Below are positions 1 through 12,099 of a DNA stretch of 64,000 nt, in pieces. Numbering within the stretch: the first letter of the stretch is position 1; each line of letters opens with the position of its first letter. Source of the DNA: Uloborus plumipes (taxonomy: Eukaryota; Arthropoda; Arachnida; Araneae; Uloboridae); NCBI GenBank assembly GCA_038373865.1, contig JAXGGA010002883.1:1-64000 (forward strand). The letters run 5' to 3'. A program made the translations under genes and the position numbers. The notes below the pieces were generated by a model. It saw only the letters and a program-made list of their open reading frames with translations. It was not told the origin of the DNA and did no database searches.

Positions 1-1237
1 TGAAAAAAAAGTTATGGTATTCAAACTAGGCTATGCAACAATTAAACGCATCCTTTGTTGCTTTGTGTAGAAGAAATTTTGTTTGAAACTACGTAGCGGC
101 GCCTTGCGCTGGTAAAACGACTCCGCTTAAAGAGAAATCAATGTGTAATCCGAGAAAAGGAAGAAATGCGCACAAATTTGTCCATCGGTAGAATTCGTTT
201 TATCACACTCTATTCAGAAAATATTTTCACTCAATGACAGTTTACAGTATGTTCAAGATGGTAGAATGGTTTATCATTTTGCCTATTCTAAATTCAAATC
301 ACCTCTGTTTGAAACAGTTGCTGAGCTTACTCACAGTGGAATTTTCGAGTTAGAGGCTTGTCTTCTCTTAATTTTCCAGTAAAATTCCGTTGCTCATTTG
401 ACTATCTTGACAACTGGCAGTTTTATACCACGATAATTCTAATCCAACGTATTAGAGGCTCACCTGTTGTGCGTACGAGATTACCAGTCTAACAAATTTC
501 CAACATTTGATTATTTTTACCACAATACATTTTATGATTTATGGTAGTTTCTTTCGATCTTTTTCTTTGTATTGCTCAGTTTTTATCAGTAACCTGAAGC
601 TTAGTTTTGCAGTTGTAGCAGAAAAGGATGCATCATACTTCCATCTTCGGCAACTTTGTTGGAGTTGAAGTGTTAATGTTTGAAGGAAATAATGTTCTAA
701 ATGAAAAAAAGAAAAAAAAAATACACGAATCATACAATTGATGTGCATTCCATAAGCGCATAATACTACTTAATATGATAGTTTGCTTTTTGGGAATTCA
801 TGTTCTAATTCAACAGTAAGCGAACACTTATCCGTTTGACCACCGCTTCTGAATTCAAACTTCGTTACAGATACGAGCCAATTCGTTTTGCTTCATGTGT
901 ATATTAATAGAACATTTTATCTTTATGTATTACGTTAATCATTTAATGTAAGACATTTTAGTGTTAAAAATTGAGCACTTATGGGATAAACGATCTATTG
1001 AAAAATAAATAAACATTTAATTCTAGAGTACTATGTGTCTACATACTTCTCTGTGTCTACAAAGGGTACTAAAGCACTTTGTCATCCTTTATTAGTGTAA
1101 ATATTTTTCACTCGTAAAAACCACTGTGGCTAAGAACAATTGAATTCTGAATACCACTGGATCTAAACTGCGGTTAGGGTTGTTAAACTTTGCCTCTTCT
1201 CATGGGCGTCTTTTTTCTATTATAATACAGAGGAGGC
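1..1237. other. AT-rich intergenic or intronic DNA, no gene seen
   Basis: No coding exon, RNA gene or clear repeat was recognised. Open frames are short and look random; the 69-codon minus-strand frame at 539-748 is compositionally biased. Confidence 0.5.
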
Positions 1238-1528
1238 GTGAAGAATGTTGACGACAGATGGGCAAAGAAAGAGAGGTGTTTCTCGCCATACTTCACTAAA
1301 GTAACTTTCAAGTTAATCTTGGAGTTAACTTTATTAAAGCCTGCGTTGGTGAGTAATCAACGCCATTTTTACGTCAGTAATAACTTCAGTCCCTTTAAAT
1401 GCTCCTTGCCAAAAGTTTCTTTCAAAACTCTGACGTTGAATGACTTAATTTGGAAAGCCAATTCTTGCCAACTTATAGAACAGTCATTTGAGGTAACCTT
1501 AAGACTGCGAGTTAACTTTTGCAATACT

Positions 1529-1692
1529 GTCGGCCCGCTTAAACGAATACCGTCGGTTTCAAAAAATATTATTCGATTAGGCGGAGATCTTTAACATTGC
1601 GTCTATGGCATGGGAAATATTCGGTTCCGAGATATTTTATTCGAATAAGCGGGGTATTCGTTTATCCATTACCCGATTAAGCGGGGACGACA
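1529..1692. repeat. Degenerate repeat with ATTCG..AAGCGGGG motifs, possible pogo/Tigger remnant
   Basis: Short motifs resembling ATTCGATTAGGCGG, ATTCGAATAAGCGGGG and CCCGATTAAGCGGGG recur within 160 bp, with an opposite-strand CCCGCTTAAACGAAT near 1532. Motifs of this kind are common at the ends of pogo/Tigger-type DNA transposons. No complete terminal repeat pair was found, so the class is a guess. The 118-codon frame at 1238-1594 overlaps this repeat and is not believed to be a gene. Confidence 0.35.
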
Positions 1693-2310
1693 GACTTCAT
1701 ACTTTTTAGTGTATTTGAGTTCACAAAAGAAACTGTAGAAAGCCCACTACAGCACTCTACTGACGAAGTTATAAAATCAGCTTTTTACTTATTCAAAAAA
1801 TGAGTTGGCAACACTAAAAACAGCGAATTGGATAATACAATGATTCTAAAGTAATTAATTGGAAGCTGATTAACCCTGTGTAAGGAGAGGAGGCGGGCTC
1901 GAAGTAAAATTAATTTCCATCTCTCCGCACTTTTCCCCTGCTGGTTGTCATAGTCACGGCGCTGTGGATTTTTTCCCCACTTTGCTTTTGCAACAATGGT
2001 TAAATGCAAACGGTTAAAATTGCTTTGTGTTTAAACTGTTATTCTATTGAAAAATCATCGTTGATGAAGCGCAACATTTCCTTTGAAATTTTTGATTTAT
2101 TAATATATGACAAGATTTGTTAGAAACGTTGAGAAATAACTGAGACATGATATGTAAATAAAAGCGTAAGCCTAATTCGATAAACATAAATGAAATGCCT
2201 CAACAGCAGTGTATAACAAAAAGATTGGAGCTGTTTTCTTTCGTACGGTTTCCATGGAGACAGCGCAAAATTTCTAAACTTGATACGCCTATTTTAAAGT
2301 AACCGAGTAT

Positions 2311-2736
2311 CAGGGGCGGATACAAGGGAGGGGCGATGGGGGCGATCGCCCCCATAGAAATGAAGCATAGAAGCTAATGAAGCATAGTCGAGAAATTAAA
2401 ATTTATATTTGTTTTTAAATAAGTAATTTAAGAAATCATTCTTAATGAGTAGTATAAAATAGCTTGTTCTTCGATCGTCCAAACTTCAACAAGATTGTCT
2501 TTTCGATTAATTTCGTTAATATTACTGGTAAATTTTCAACACAGAAGCTCAAAAAAGGCATTTTTAAACTGCTTTTGATGCTTGCAAAAGAAAAGTTTAT
2601 AGGGCTCTCTTCAGGATAAGTTGCGCAATTGATGTTCAAAACAACTGTAGTCAACATCTATAAACCAAATGTATAGTAAAGATTACGTAATAAAATCAAT
2701 CGCCCCTCCCTTGGAACATTTCTAGATCCGCCCTTG
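2311..2736. mobile_element. hAT-type MITE, 426 bp
   Basis: The left end is CAGGGGCGGATAC and the right end is GATCCGCCCTTG, which are imperfect inverted repeats. The inner parts continue as AAGGGAGGGGCGAT and ATCGCCCCTCCCTT. The flanks are CCGAGTAT (2303-2310) and TCGAGTAT (2737-2744), a 7/8 match consistent with the 8-bp target duplication of hAT elements. There is no transposase. A second copy is at about 16462-16867, and an internal fragment is at 8562-8932. Confidence 0.75.
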
Positions 2737-2823
2737 TCGAGTATAGAAGTTGTCAAAATCCAAAATTTGCATCGAAAATTCCGTATAGTATTTACGCGCA
2801 AGAGCCCTTTGTATGTGATATCT

Positions 2824-4511
2824 TCTCTACTAATAATAAAGCTGAAGGTGGGTCTGTCTGTCTGTCTGTCTGTCTGTCACGCGCGTAGCGCCAAAACCAT
2901 TCGGTCGATTTTCATGCCACTTGGCACAAAATTAGTTTGTAGCATGTAGTTTTGCACCTCGAAGCGATTTTTCGAAAATTCCATTTCGTTCTTTTTCTAT
3001 TCGAATTCTTAGCTGAAATTCGATAAAATAGGGAAGAAATATTTCATACACATTTTCAAGTCTTATGTCATTCGAAAGCTTGAAATTTTCTGCATAAAAT
3101 GAAGTTTTTTCGAAGTTTCTACGATCATCAGGAGAGCTGTAATAATTGTTTTTAGAATCCCGAAGTTCAAGGCTTACCTTCAGTAAAGCAAGCCAAACGA
3201 TTCTACAATGGTTGAGCCGAGAATAAAATTTGCTTGGGAAATAAACTTTTCATGTTGTTACCATGGTTACGTGTTCATACTAAGTATCTTATTTTTGTTT
3301 CGTTCTTTTTCCAGCGTTGCCAGACATAGTATTTTTGATACTACGGTAGTATTTTTTTGGCCCAAATAAGGAGCGTAGTATTTTTCTGGCAACCCTGTTT
3401 CCAATATACTAATGACTTAATTAAGAGATTTGGCGGATTTTTTTTTTTTTTTTTTTTCATTTTCATAGATTTCGCATTTTAGCAATATTGATTTTGGCAA
3501 CGTTTGGAAACAGCAGTATTTTGTAGTATATTTTTTTAGAGGAGGCGTAGTATTTTTCTGTTTCAATTCTTTGGCAACCCTGTCTTTTTCCCGGTGAAAA
3601 TGTGCTTTGGGACAATGCTTGGCGCGTTTTCAAAAAGTCACCAACTGGAGCGTTTTTGCGTTTCTCGCGGAGTTGAAAGCTCCGAGAGAAACTACTCAAA
3701 ATAGTCAGGGTTACCACGCTTAGCGCGCCTATTGCCCATTTAGCGAGAAAAGGGTACCTAATGCACAGATTAACCAAATGTCGTATCAATTGCGATATTG
3801 CATCGTTCTTTTTAAAGTGTTTCATTTCGGAAAATGTATTGTTTTGTTTTTAAAGCTGGGAAAGGAAACTTTCTTCTTCTTTTTAAACTTTGGTAAGATT
3901 TCTGTTGGTTTCTGTGAGCAACAAAATTGTTCTTATTTTCTCTTTTGGCTTATTTTTGTGTACCTTTCCTTGGGGTTGCATTCGAATGTCCCCAAGGGGG
4001 TGTTTTACCCCTTTTATGGGGTAAATCAGTGTTTTCAATGCAGACAAAGGTAATATGAATTGGCGCGACCACTTGGCGATATGTCGCCAAGCTTTTGGTC
4101 GCCAAGTGTTTGACGCCAATTTGGCGAAAAAAAATTTTTTTTTTTTGGTTCAATTTGGCGCTATGGGCGATATTTTGCGAAAAATCCACTGAATGATGTT
4201 AAAATCGGCGATATTTAGGAGATTAATCATTGTAAAACATTTTTTTGCATTGTTTCGTAGCAAACTATTGGTACAATTGTTTGAATTGTTATCTTGCTCA
4301 CTCCAAGCACTATTTTAGCACTTAAGGCATCTACTAAGCAATTTACACGTAAAATTAAGTAGTGTGGGGTCCAAATCAGATTTTTATATCATACTTTAAA
4401 GGAATTATAGTTGAATTATAACTAAAATAGAGCATTTTTCTGCAATATCAATTATTTTACAAATGAACTTTTAATTTTATACCACGGGCAAAGCCGTGCG
4501 GGTACCGCTAG
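2824..4511 (+). mobile_element. Helitron-like non-autonomous element, copy 1
   Basis: It starts TCTCTACTAATAATAAAGC followed by a GTCT microsatellite. It ends with the stem CACGGGCAAAGCCGTG, then CGGGTACCG and CTAG, followed by T. A 3' hairpin just before CTAG is the Helitron signature. The interior has short palindromes around TTGGCGATATGTCGCCAA (4070-4130) and poly-T tracts. The copy at 32070-33754 is nearly collinear, so both borders are supported by comparison. No Rep/helicase coding was seen. Confidence 0.82.
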
Positions 4512-5625
4512 TAAAGTTCAATAAAAACAGAAACTTAAAATTCATTGCTACAAGCGAAGATTTTTCTCAATCTGGTATGTGCGATGAGAAGCTTTCTTCT
4601 CGTACAAAATTCAATTTGCGCCTAGTTAGGAGTGACATAAATCATGTGCCCCATGCAACGTTAATCCACGAGGCCTCTCCTCTCTGTGTACCATCTAAGG
4701 TTGGGCATAAGCTTGGCTTCAGGCTCTGTTATAAAATATTGACATATTTAAAACTCACATCACGCATCAATGAGCTATCACCATTTCAATTAATCACTTA
4801 AATTTTCCTCCTTCCATACGACACGCAGTGAAAATGCCGGCAAAATCACTGAGGTAGAAAAAGTAGATTGAGTGAAAACATGGGAGAAGCTACTTATTCT
4901 GAGGAAGAAAAAAGCAATGGAATATGGAACTGCTTCTTCAAAATGGTGTCGAGATAACGATTCCAACATAAATAAAGATTTTGTTTTAGAATTTTTAGAA
5001 GCAGGAAATGGTGTAATTTGAAGTGTCATGTGAACTTGAATTTTAAAAAAGTGGGAGAGAACGCAAGATAAATGATGGCTTGGATGAAAACGTTCCTTCT
5101 AACAGCTGCAACAACATACCCCGCGCATCAGTTTCTGAACGTTTTTGTCGCCTTTCTTACGGTTAAGCAAGATTTCAGGGCTTTCGCCAAAACATAAATG
5201 ACTGATTTTCTATGGAGCAATTTTTCATAAGTTTGAGCATTGTGATAAATTGTAATTTGTGCTCATAGTTGTACTTTTTTTGTTCCTTTGGGAAAGGGCA
5301 GATATTTTGTTTATATCGCTTACTTTTACTTCGACACAGCAATATTCTAGCTCTAACTAAGCTAGGAGAGGGGGTAAACGAGCAATGCTGTAAAAGAGCA
5401 ATTCTATGACAAATTTATGTCCATGGCTGTGCCAAAAATGCATCAAAATGGTGTGAATTTGCCGCCCAGGGCAAATGCCCGGGCTCTCTCCCCTTGATCC
5501 GGCACTGTCTCAAAGTAAGGCTCAAGGCAAGTCCTGCTTCGCACCAAATTCAAATTTGTTTATTTAATTAGTTCATTCATTTGATTATTTATTTTTGATC
5601 CAGTTTCAGGCCTTCTCTCTCTCTC
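4512..5625. other. No gene recognised
   Basis: This is AT-rich sequence without a convincing exon. A GC-rich patch at 5460-5505 (GCCGCCCAGGGCAAATGCCCGGG) looks like the terminus of a degraded DNA transposon, but no partner end was found. Confidence 0.4.
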
Positions 5626-5642
5626 TCCCCCCCCCCTTTTTT
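5612..5642. repeat. CT/C-rich low-complexity tract
   Basis: A CT dinucleotide run passes into poly-C and then poly-T. Confidence 0.8.
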
Positions 5643-5709
5643 TAGCCTACTTTCCCGTTAAAAATAAAAGAAAGACGAAAAAAGTATTAAAAGTAGCTTA
5701 ATGCATCTA

Positions 5710-5787
5710 AAAAATATCGCCAAGTCCAAAAAATATCGCCAAGTTAAAAAATATCGCCAAGTCAAAAAAAAAATATCGCCAAGTGAA
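5710..5787. repeat. Short tandem repeat of AAAAATATCGCCAAGT
   Basis: Four head-to-tail copies of a 17-25-bp unit containing ATATCGCCAAGT. The same words occur inside the Helitron-like family of this window, so the tract probably grew from a Helitron fragment. Confidence 0.7.
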
Positions 5788-5819
5788 AAAAATAAAAAGG
5801 TAAAATGAATATCGAAAAA

Positions 5820-6225
5820 TTAAAAATTTGAAAGTAGGGTATTGAGATGGGGAATTTGTGTGTCGGTCGGTCGGTCGGTCTGTCTGTCCCCCCCTAATAA
5901 CTTTTGAATGAACAGTCCGATTTGGACAAACTTTTTTTTGTTGGAAAGATCTCGGCGAGTACAGCTCATTCCCATATTTGATTTTTTGATTTGAATAATT
6001 TTTGGTTCAAATTTGAGCCGTTCAAACAACCGGTCCCGCGATACTAACTTTTTAATGAACAGTCCGATTTGAACAAACTTTTTTTTGTTGGAAAGAACTT
6101 TTCAAGGATACTTCATTCCCGTATTTACATTTCCGATTTGAACAATTTTTCGTTCAACATTGAACCGCTCAAGCAAGCTGTCACCCCTAATAACTTTTGA
6201 GTAAACAGTCCGAAAAAAAATGACT
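5820..6225. repeat. Repeat with internal 147-bp tandem units
   Basis: After a GGTC/TGTC microsatellite (5865-5887), the string AACAGTCCGA recurs at about 5911, 6058 and 6204, a period of about 147 bp. Each is followed in the first two units by a similar TTGGAAAGA block. It is noncoding and looks like the body of a dispersed repeat of unknown class. Confidence 0.65.
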
Positions 6226-6908
6226 GACTGTGCAGACGATTTTTTGTTTATTTATTCATTTGTTTTATTGAATTTATTATTATTATTATTATTATTTTTG
6301 GCAGACGATTTTTTTTCGTAACAAAAATGTTTCATTCACGAGGGTATTCTATTCTTTATTTATATTTAACAACTGGCAAAGGATTAAAAGTGAAATTCGA
6401 GACATTTTATCAACGGACGAGGTTTTTTTTTCTTTTTTTTTTCTTTCTTTGATAAACTGTGTTTTGATGTACTTTGTACTTTTAATTTTTTTTTGAAAAC
6501 AATTGAGGAATTTTTCTACGGAAGAACTGTAACAGTTACATTCTTTAAAAGGTGCGACAAAACTTTATTTATTCATTTATTTACTTTTTATGTGTCTATT
6601 TCATCTGATGAGAGGGGTATATTTTGCTTTTAGAAATCAGCTTCAAGTGCTAAAAAGGTATGTTTGACATAATTTTCAGTTTCAGATAATCAAGAGAATA
6701 TTGATCAGATGCTACAATGCCGATTTCGATGTACGGGAAAGTAGGCTCGTTTAGTTCTTGACAGAACTTCTTGTTTATTTGGAGCTACAAAGACACTGTG
6801 TGCGATACACACTGTATGAACTAGTTGTTTTGTTTTGTTTTTACTCTCTGCGCTTTCATAATACATCTTATAGCAATAAAATTACATTTATTTACTTTTA
6901 ATACAATG

Positions 6909-7039
6909 ATCTGTCATAGTTTCTTGGTGAAGGTTTATTTTGAAAATAATTTTTAAAAATTGTTCTGCCCATTGATTAATCGCCAAAGTTTCCGATTTTG
7001 GCCGATTCATCGGTACTGTCGATTAATCGGTGCATCCCT
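6909..7039. mobile_element. Right-end fragment of a hAT-type element
   Basis: It ends GTCGATTAATCGGTGCATCCCT and aligns by eye with the right end of the complete hAT-type element at 35698-36449, including the upstream CATAGTTTCT words. The left end and target duplication are missing. Confidence 0.6.
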
Positions 7040-8561
7040 TGTTAACAGCATAAAAGGTTTTGTTACACTGATTGAAAACTCTTTGGGAAGAAAAATTCGC
7101 AAGTTCAATATTGTATTGCCCATCAAGAAACTCTTTGTGCCAAGGACTAACACTTGTCTTCTGTTGCTGACCCTAAAGTGCTCTCTCTGTCTTAACGAAA
7201 TGCAAGCTCTTGCTCGTATGATGTGCGAAGTCTGAATGGAGGAGCTCTTCTTATACTGAGTTCTCTACTCCTCAGACTTTCACGGGAAAAAATAGCTATT
7301 CAACACTAGATTGCCTAAGAAAGTTATTTTGTCTAAAAACTTCAAACAATATTTTAAAAATTTTAAATGAATTTTAAACATTTCTTCACACATTAGTTAT
7401 TCTTTCCCAATGCAGTCATGTTGACTGCTTTTGAGCAGTATAGGTATGTACTAAGTTTCAGTCTTTAAAGTGTTGTGTATAAAAACAACAAGATCAGCCA
7501 GCCCATAAATTTTTTTTTTTCAATTGTTATGTTTTTAGTGTGTTAAAAAAATTGAAATTGGCACATCGCCCCCTTTTTCCTCCAGAAATTGGAACCCTTT
7601 CTATGAATTTTGCCCCCCCCCCCCCCTTCCCGTTCTACCAGCACCTCTGCTGCAGGAAGTGCTGGATGTAGGTAAAAAAAAGTATGTCTGCGAAAAACAC
7701 AGCAGAGCAAATTTTACAGCCTTGCCCTCGGAGAAATCGCACGGTTAATTTTGTAAACACAACTTCATTCTGCATCAATTACCATTTCTCAGAACACCCG
7801 AGTTGAAAAAAAAGCTTACAAAGTGGCGAATCTGTTACTCGAAGCTTGGAGGTTGTTTGTCGAGGAGGTTAGTTCACGCATGTATAAACTGCAAGCAGCA
7901 TCTATATAATGACAAAGCATTTATTCACTTCTCGCTCCGACAACTGAACCGTTCTCCGATTTCCATGTTCTGCTTATTTCCTCGTGTTTCATCCGTTGTC
8001 GAATTTGTTTTTTCTCGAATATTGATTAGCGATTCTATTTTTATTGGCTTCACTTGTGCGACCTTGGAATACGAATTCATTTGCCACATATCCCCGGGCA
8101 AGGCTTTCACCTCTCGTGGACTTCTTCAATTCTTTTCCGGATTGGGGGTAAGAAAAAGAAGTGATCTGAAGAAGCATTTTGGTCTGAGGTCCGAGTCTCC
8201 ATGCCATGTAACTGACTTATCTAAGGCAACAATGAATGAATGAATAAATAATGAATTTGTATTTGACAAATTGTTTAAAAATTTTCTACAATCACGGATG
8301 CAGAAATTTTTGAAATATTATTTACGTTTTGGAACTTTCTTTTTGCCTCTTTTCGAACTTCTATGTTCTGTAGTTGTTAACTCCAGTCTCCAAAACTTAC
8401 ACATTTGCATACATTTCTGACTCTTTCAGATTTTTGTCCATGCTAAATATCACATAGCGAGATCACTGATAAATCAAAACGATTTCAAACAATAATACGT
8501 AGACCATTCATTAAAAAAGAAGTTATCTATGCAGTAAGAAATGTAAAATTGTAATATTGAA
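7040..8561. other. No gene confidently recognised
   Basis: This holds a poly-C run at 7613-7626 and AT-rich sequence. The longest frame (7803-8243, 146 codons, + strand) is Ser/Phe/Ile-rich and matches no family I know. A GGTAAGAA donor-like site lies near 8147, but no paired acceptor or conserved protein block supports an exon. Confidence 0.4.
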
Positions 8562-8932
8562 TGAAGCATAGTCGAGAAATTATAATTTATATTTGTTTTT
8601 AAGTAAGTAATTTAAGAAATCATTCTTAATGAGTAGGATAAAATAACTTGTTCTTCGATCGGCTAAACTTCAACAAGATACCCGCAAAGAAATCGTAATA
8701 ACATCTGCCACGAAAAAAGAGAAAGAGAGACTCGCTATTAATGATTTGAATTGACAAAAACCTATTGAATTCTAGCTGAAGCAGTAACAACACTTGTTCT
8801 AAGTAACTTCTCTCTGAACAAATTCCATCCTACGCAGAAAAATCTACTCTTCCAATGTGTTTTAGCATTTTAAACGTGCGAGTTTACAAATTTTTCGCAA
8901 AAATCCCAATTGTCTTTTCGATTAATTTCGTT
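8562..8932. mobile_element. Split internal fragment of the CAGGGGCGGAT hAT MITE
   Basis: 8562-8682 matches the 2371-2491 part of the MITE at 2311-2736 nearly base for base. The next matching block (TGTCTTTTCGATTAATTTCG) resumes at 8910. About 227 bp of unrelated sequence (8683-8909) separates them. Neither terminus is present. Confidence 0.65.
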
Positions 8933-8935
8933 GTT

Positions 8936-9899
8936 AATTACAGTCTCATAAAAGAGAGACTTGGCAAAATGAGTTCCTTATGAATTTCTGAATTTTGTTT
9001 GAACCTGACTTGACGAGTAACTCCCACCCGTTCTTGGGGAGAAAATATTGAAGCTACTACTATCTGCAAATCACAAGGCGAATAAAAGGAGATGGTGCCG
9101 AATTAGAAATACGAAGTTATGCTTAAAAAGTTTCCCAATTTAATTGATAATTGAAAAATCATAAGGTAGCTGTCATTAAAACGCACGGATTTGATTTGAG
9201 CGCTGTATAAATTGTATATGTTTAAATGATGTTTAGGAGATGTGGTGTATTATTCTAGTGGTATCAAGGGGAGAGATAAATCTACGTGTAATTGGGTAGT
9301 TTTAGTACTGATCAGACTTTCAAAGATGCACATTGCATATAAAGTGGATTCATTGTCTGATATAAATCACAGTTAATACCTTAAGAGTCGTGGCTCCTTC
9401 CTTTGTAATTTTGACGATGATCACAGTTCGTGGTATCAATATTGATTAGCATTGGCGTAGATTGGCGGACTCTGATGGCTTGAATAATTGCTGGAGGCGT
9501 TTTTTCGTACAGCATCTAATCTGCCTGAAATGTTGCAAATTATATTTGAGATTCCGATGATTTATTGATCGAGTTTGTTGCAGCTTAATATGAAGCGATT
9601 TTCATTAATAGGTTTGCAGTCGTTGTACTGTGTTTGCTCTAAATTCTTAAATATTTACGGCGGTATTTTGATGTTAGTGTGTCAAGAGTACATAACAAAA
9701 GCAAAGCAATTTTTATTGTGTGGTATTTTAACACATATTATGATGTTCGACTACTTGGAATAAATATGATGTGTATTTTATCCTTGATTCGTTGTTTTTT
9801 AAAACTTTTTCTGGAATTTTCTGTTGATTCCACCTAACCAGGAAACCGTACCATAGTGTGATAACAAAAAATAAATGAATAAAAGAATAAACAAATTAG
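8936..9899. other. No gene recognised
   Basis: AT-rich sequence. Short open frames, such as 9575-9763 (+), have no recognisable motif. Confidence 0.4.
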
Positions 9900-9901
9900 T
9901 A

Positions 9902-10250
9902 CACTGCAAATATAAAAGTTGTTTTTACAGTATAATACAGCTAATTTTATAGTAATAAACTGTAAAATCGCTAGTTCTACAGTAATAAACTCTAAAATTG
10001 CTTATTTTACAGTAATAAACTGTAAAATCGTTAATTTTACCGTTTATTACAGTGTATTTTACATTTTTAAACTGGAACATCTGCTGCCAGGATGAGACTG
10101 TTGTTTTTACAGCATTATACAGATAATTTTATGGTAACTGTAAAATTACTAATTTTGCAGTTTATTATTGCACATTTTACCTTTTTAAACTGGAACTGCT
10201 GTTCACAGTATTATACTGTAAAAACAAGTTTTTTTTTTTTTTTTTCAGTG
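9902..10250. mobile_element. TGTAAAA-palindrome MITE, cluster 1
   Basis: It begins CACTGCAAAT and ends TTTTTCAGTG between TA dinucleotides (9900-9901 and 10251-10252). The interior is a series of palindromic modules such as ACAGTAATAAACTGT with the phrase CTGCTGCCAG. The shared TA flanks and CACTG termini suggest a TA-targeting (Tc1/mariner-like) MITE. Seven other clusters in this window share the design. Confidence 0.72.
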
Positions 10251-10410
10251 TAGCAATCGAAACAGTGATGGAAAATATATTTCTGAATGCATAAATTACT
10301 TGCCATCGTATCTCCGTTATCGAAATATGAGGTCTTAAAGTCAACCGAAATTTTAAGATACTTTTTTCCCCGACTTCTAATCATGTGATTCCCTGGTTAG
10401 ATGAAACAGT

Positions 10411-10530
10411 CGAATCTCGTTTTAATGAAGTCGAAGGGAGCAGCGAAATCATTTCGTTGTAGCGAAAGCTTACTCAGGTTAGAAATCTTCGTTATAGCAG
10501 AATTTCCGCTATAACGGTTTTCGCCAAAAT
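10411..10530. mobile_element. pogo/Tigger-like element end (partial)
   Basis: The sequence CAGTCGAATCTCGTTTTAAT, followed by TTCGTTATAGCAG and CCGCTATAACGG, resembles pogo/Tigger-type termini. The opposite terminus was not found. Confidence 0.45.
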
Positions 10531-11404
10531 GGAATTTGACTGCAATCATTTTCTTTTAGTTTTCAAGTTCCGAAACATTTGGTGACTTTTTTTTTTTAAT
10601 TTTCCACTTCAGTTTAACCAAAATGAAACATAAGTTCTGGCATTTATTTCGAAGTTTTTGTGTTCTTTTATTTTATTCGAATGCAAAATCAGCATAAATT
10701 GTTTGAAAAATGACTAGATTAACGGACTTGGCATTTGTAGGATGTCTATTTCTTGTCACGAAAGTCCAGAAACAATGCTGCAATTGAAAATCAGTCACGA
10801 AACTTTCGCACAGGTCACGAAATTTTTGAATATTGAAGGTAATTCAACAACCTGAAAAAGGGAGAAAATTTTAAAATTTTAGAACATAGATGATGAATAT
10901 TTAAGTTTTCTAAATAATAAATAGATTTTATTTATTTTTACCTGTTGGTGAGTATTAGATTGCCAGCATTCAAAGGAATATTCTTAATACATTATAGCAT
11001 TATTTGAAACTATACGATAATTTGAATATAATTTGAAAATTTTGTTTAATGTTAGCCAAAAATGGTTTTTGAAATTGAGGCAGTAGATTGAACAACCCTC
11101 TAGGGGTCGGGTCCTCTTAAATAGTACAATGGATACTATTATGCCAAAATTTAAAAGTTTTTATTCCATTATAACTCTGTCGTGATGTTTGTTTAAGTGG
11201 AACAAAGTTTTTAATTGTTGCCAAAACCAAAAATGAGTAACAAAAATTATAAAGTTGATTCTTAATGAAGTCAAATTAGTTTCAAAGTTAAACTTCAACA
11301 AGCTTACAATTGGAATTTTGGACTTCTGAAACTTTTCAAACTTAGCAAATAATCCAGGTTTTCTATTATCGATTCAAGGCATCAGTTTAAAAGCTTTTCA
11401 TGTA
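10531..11404. other. No gene recognised
   Basis: AT-rich DNA without supported exons or a bounded repeat. Confidence 0.4.
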
Positions 11405-11689
11405 CTTTGTAAAAAAATAATTTTACAGAAATAAACTGTAAAATTGCTAGTTTCAGTTTATTACTGAACATTTTGCAGTTTTAAACTGGAACCTCTGCTG
11501 CCAGTATTATACTACTGTTTTTACAGTATTTTTCAGCTAATTTTATGGTAAAATAGCTAATTTTACAGCAATAAACATAAAATTGCTAGTTTTACAGTAA
11601 TAAACTGTAAAATAGCTAAATTTAGTTTTAAACTAGAACCTCTGCTGCCAGTATTATACTGTAAAAACAACAGCTTATTTTTTGCTGTG
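11405..11689. mobile_element. TGTAAAA-palindrome MITE, cluster 2
   Basis: The flanks are TA (11403-11404 and 11690-11691), with outer words CTTTGTAAAAAAA and TTTTTTGCTGTG. Internal modules TTTTACAGTAATAAACTGTAA and CTCTGCTGCCAGTATTATAC match the other clusters. The termini are more diverged than in cluster 1. Confidence 0.65.
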
Positions 11690-11710
11690 TACTTAATTTA
11701 TTTTATTAAT

Positions 11711-12099
11711 AACTGGCTTATTACCCGTCGTTGCCCGGTATTTATTGCATTATGTTTAACTTATTTCATGCAAAAATGAAATAGACAAGCCTTTTATTGA
11801 TAATTCATTGTTAATCGTAATCTTTGTTGGAAAATACTCATATTTAAATGTGTTCAATTTTATAAATTTGTATGCTTAAAGGCATATCTCTATTACTCTA
11901 TCTATTCAAAATGGAAAGAAAGTGGCCATTTTGTGCCAAAAAATTTCAATTTTGAGCTTTTTGGATTTTTTTAAAATTTCAAAACCCCTGTGAATTCTAG
12001 GGTATCATGGAACCTCTGTGCCAAGTTGATGAAAATCCGACGAAAACTGTGGATTTGTATAAGGGACAAACATACAGACATCCAGTTTTATATACATAG
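11711..12099. repeat. Older dispersed repeat, interrupted by foldback 1
   Basis: It begins near GGCTTATTACCCGTCGTTGCCCGG and runs to TTTTATATACATAG, where the foldback starts. The sequence resumes after the foldback at 15064 (CATAGATATATTGAAATG). The GC-rich word at its left edge resembles the reverse of a Helitron 3' end, but without a clean CTAG, so the class is uncertain. Confidence 0.45.

Noticed and set aside
1238..1594. 118-codon open frame on the + strand
   Set aside because: It overlaps a repeat with AAGCGG-type motifs and has no known domain.
7803..8243. 146-codon open frame, the longest in the window
   Set aside because: It has no recognisable motif, is rich in Ser/Phe/Ile as expected from AT-rich noise, and overlaps equally long opposite-strand frames. 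No splice or family evidence.
9902..10250. TGTAAAA modules as a possible CRISPR-like array
   Set aside because: The repeats are palindromic and variable, with no unique spacers, in a clearly eukaryotic setting.
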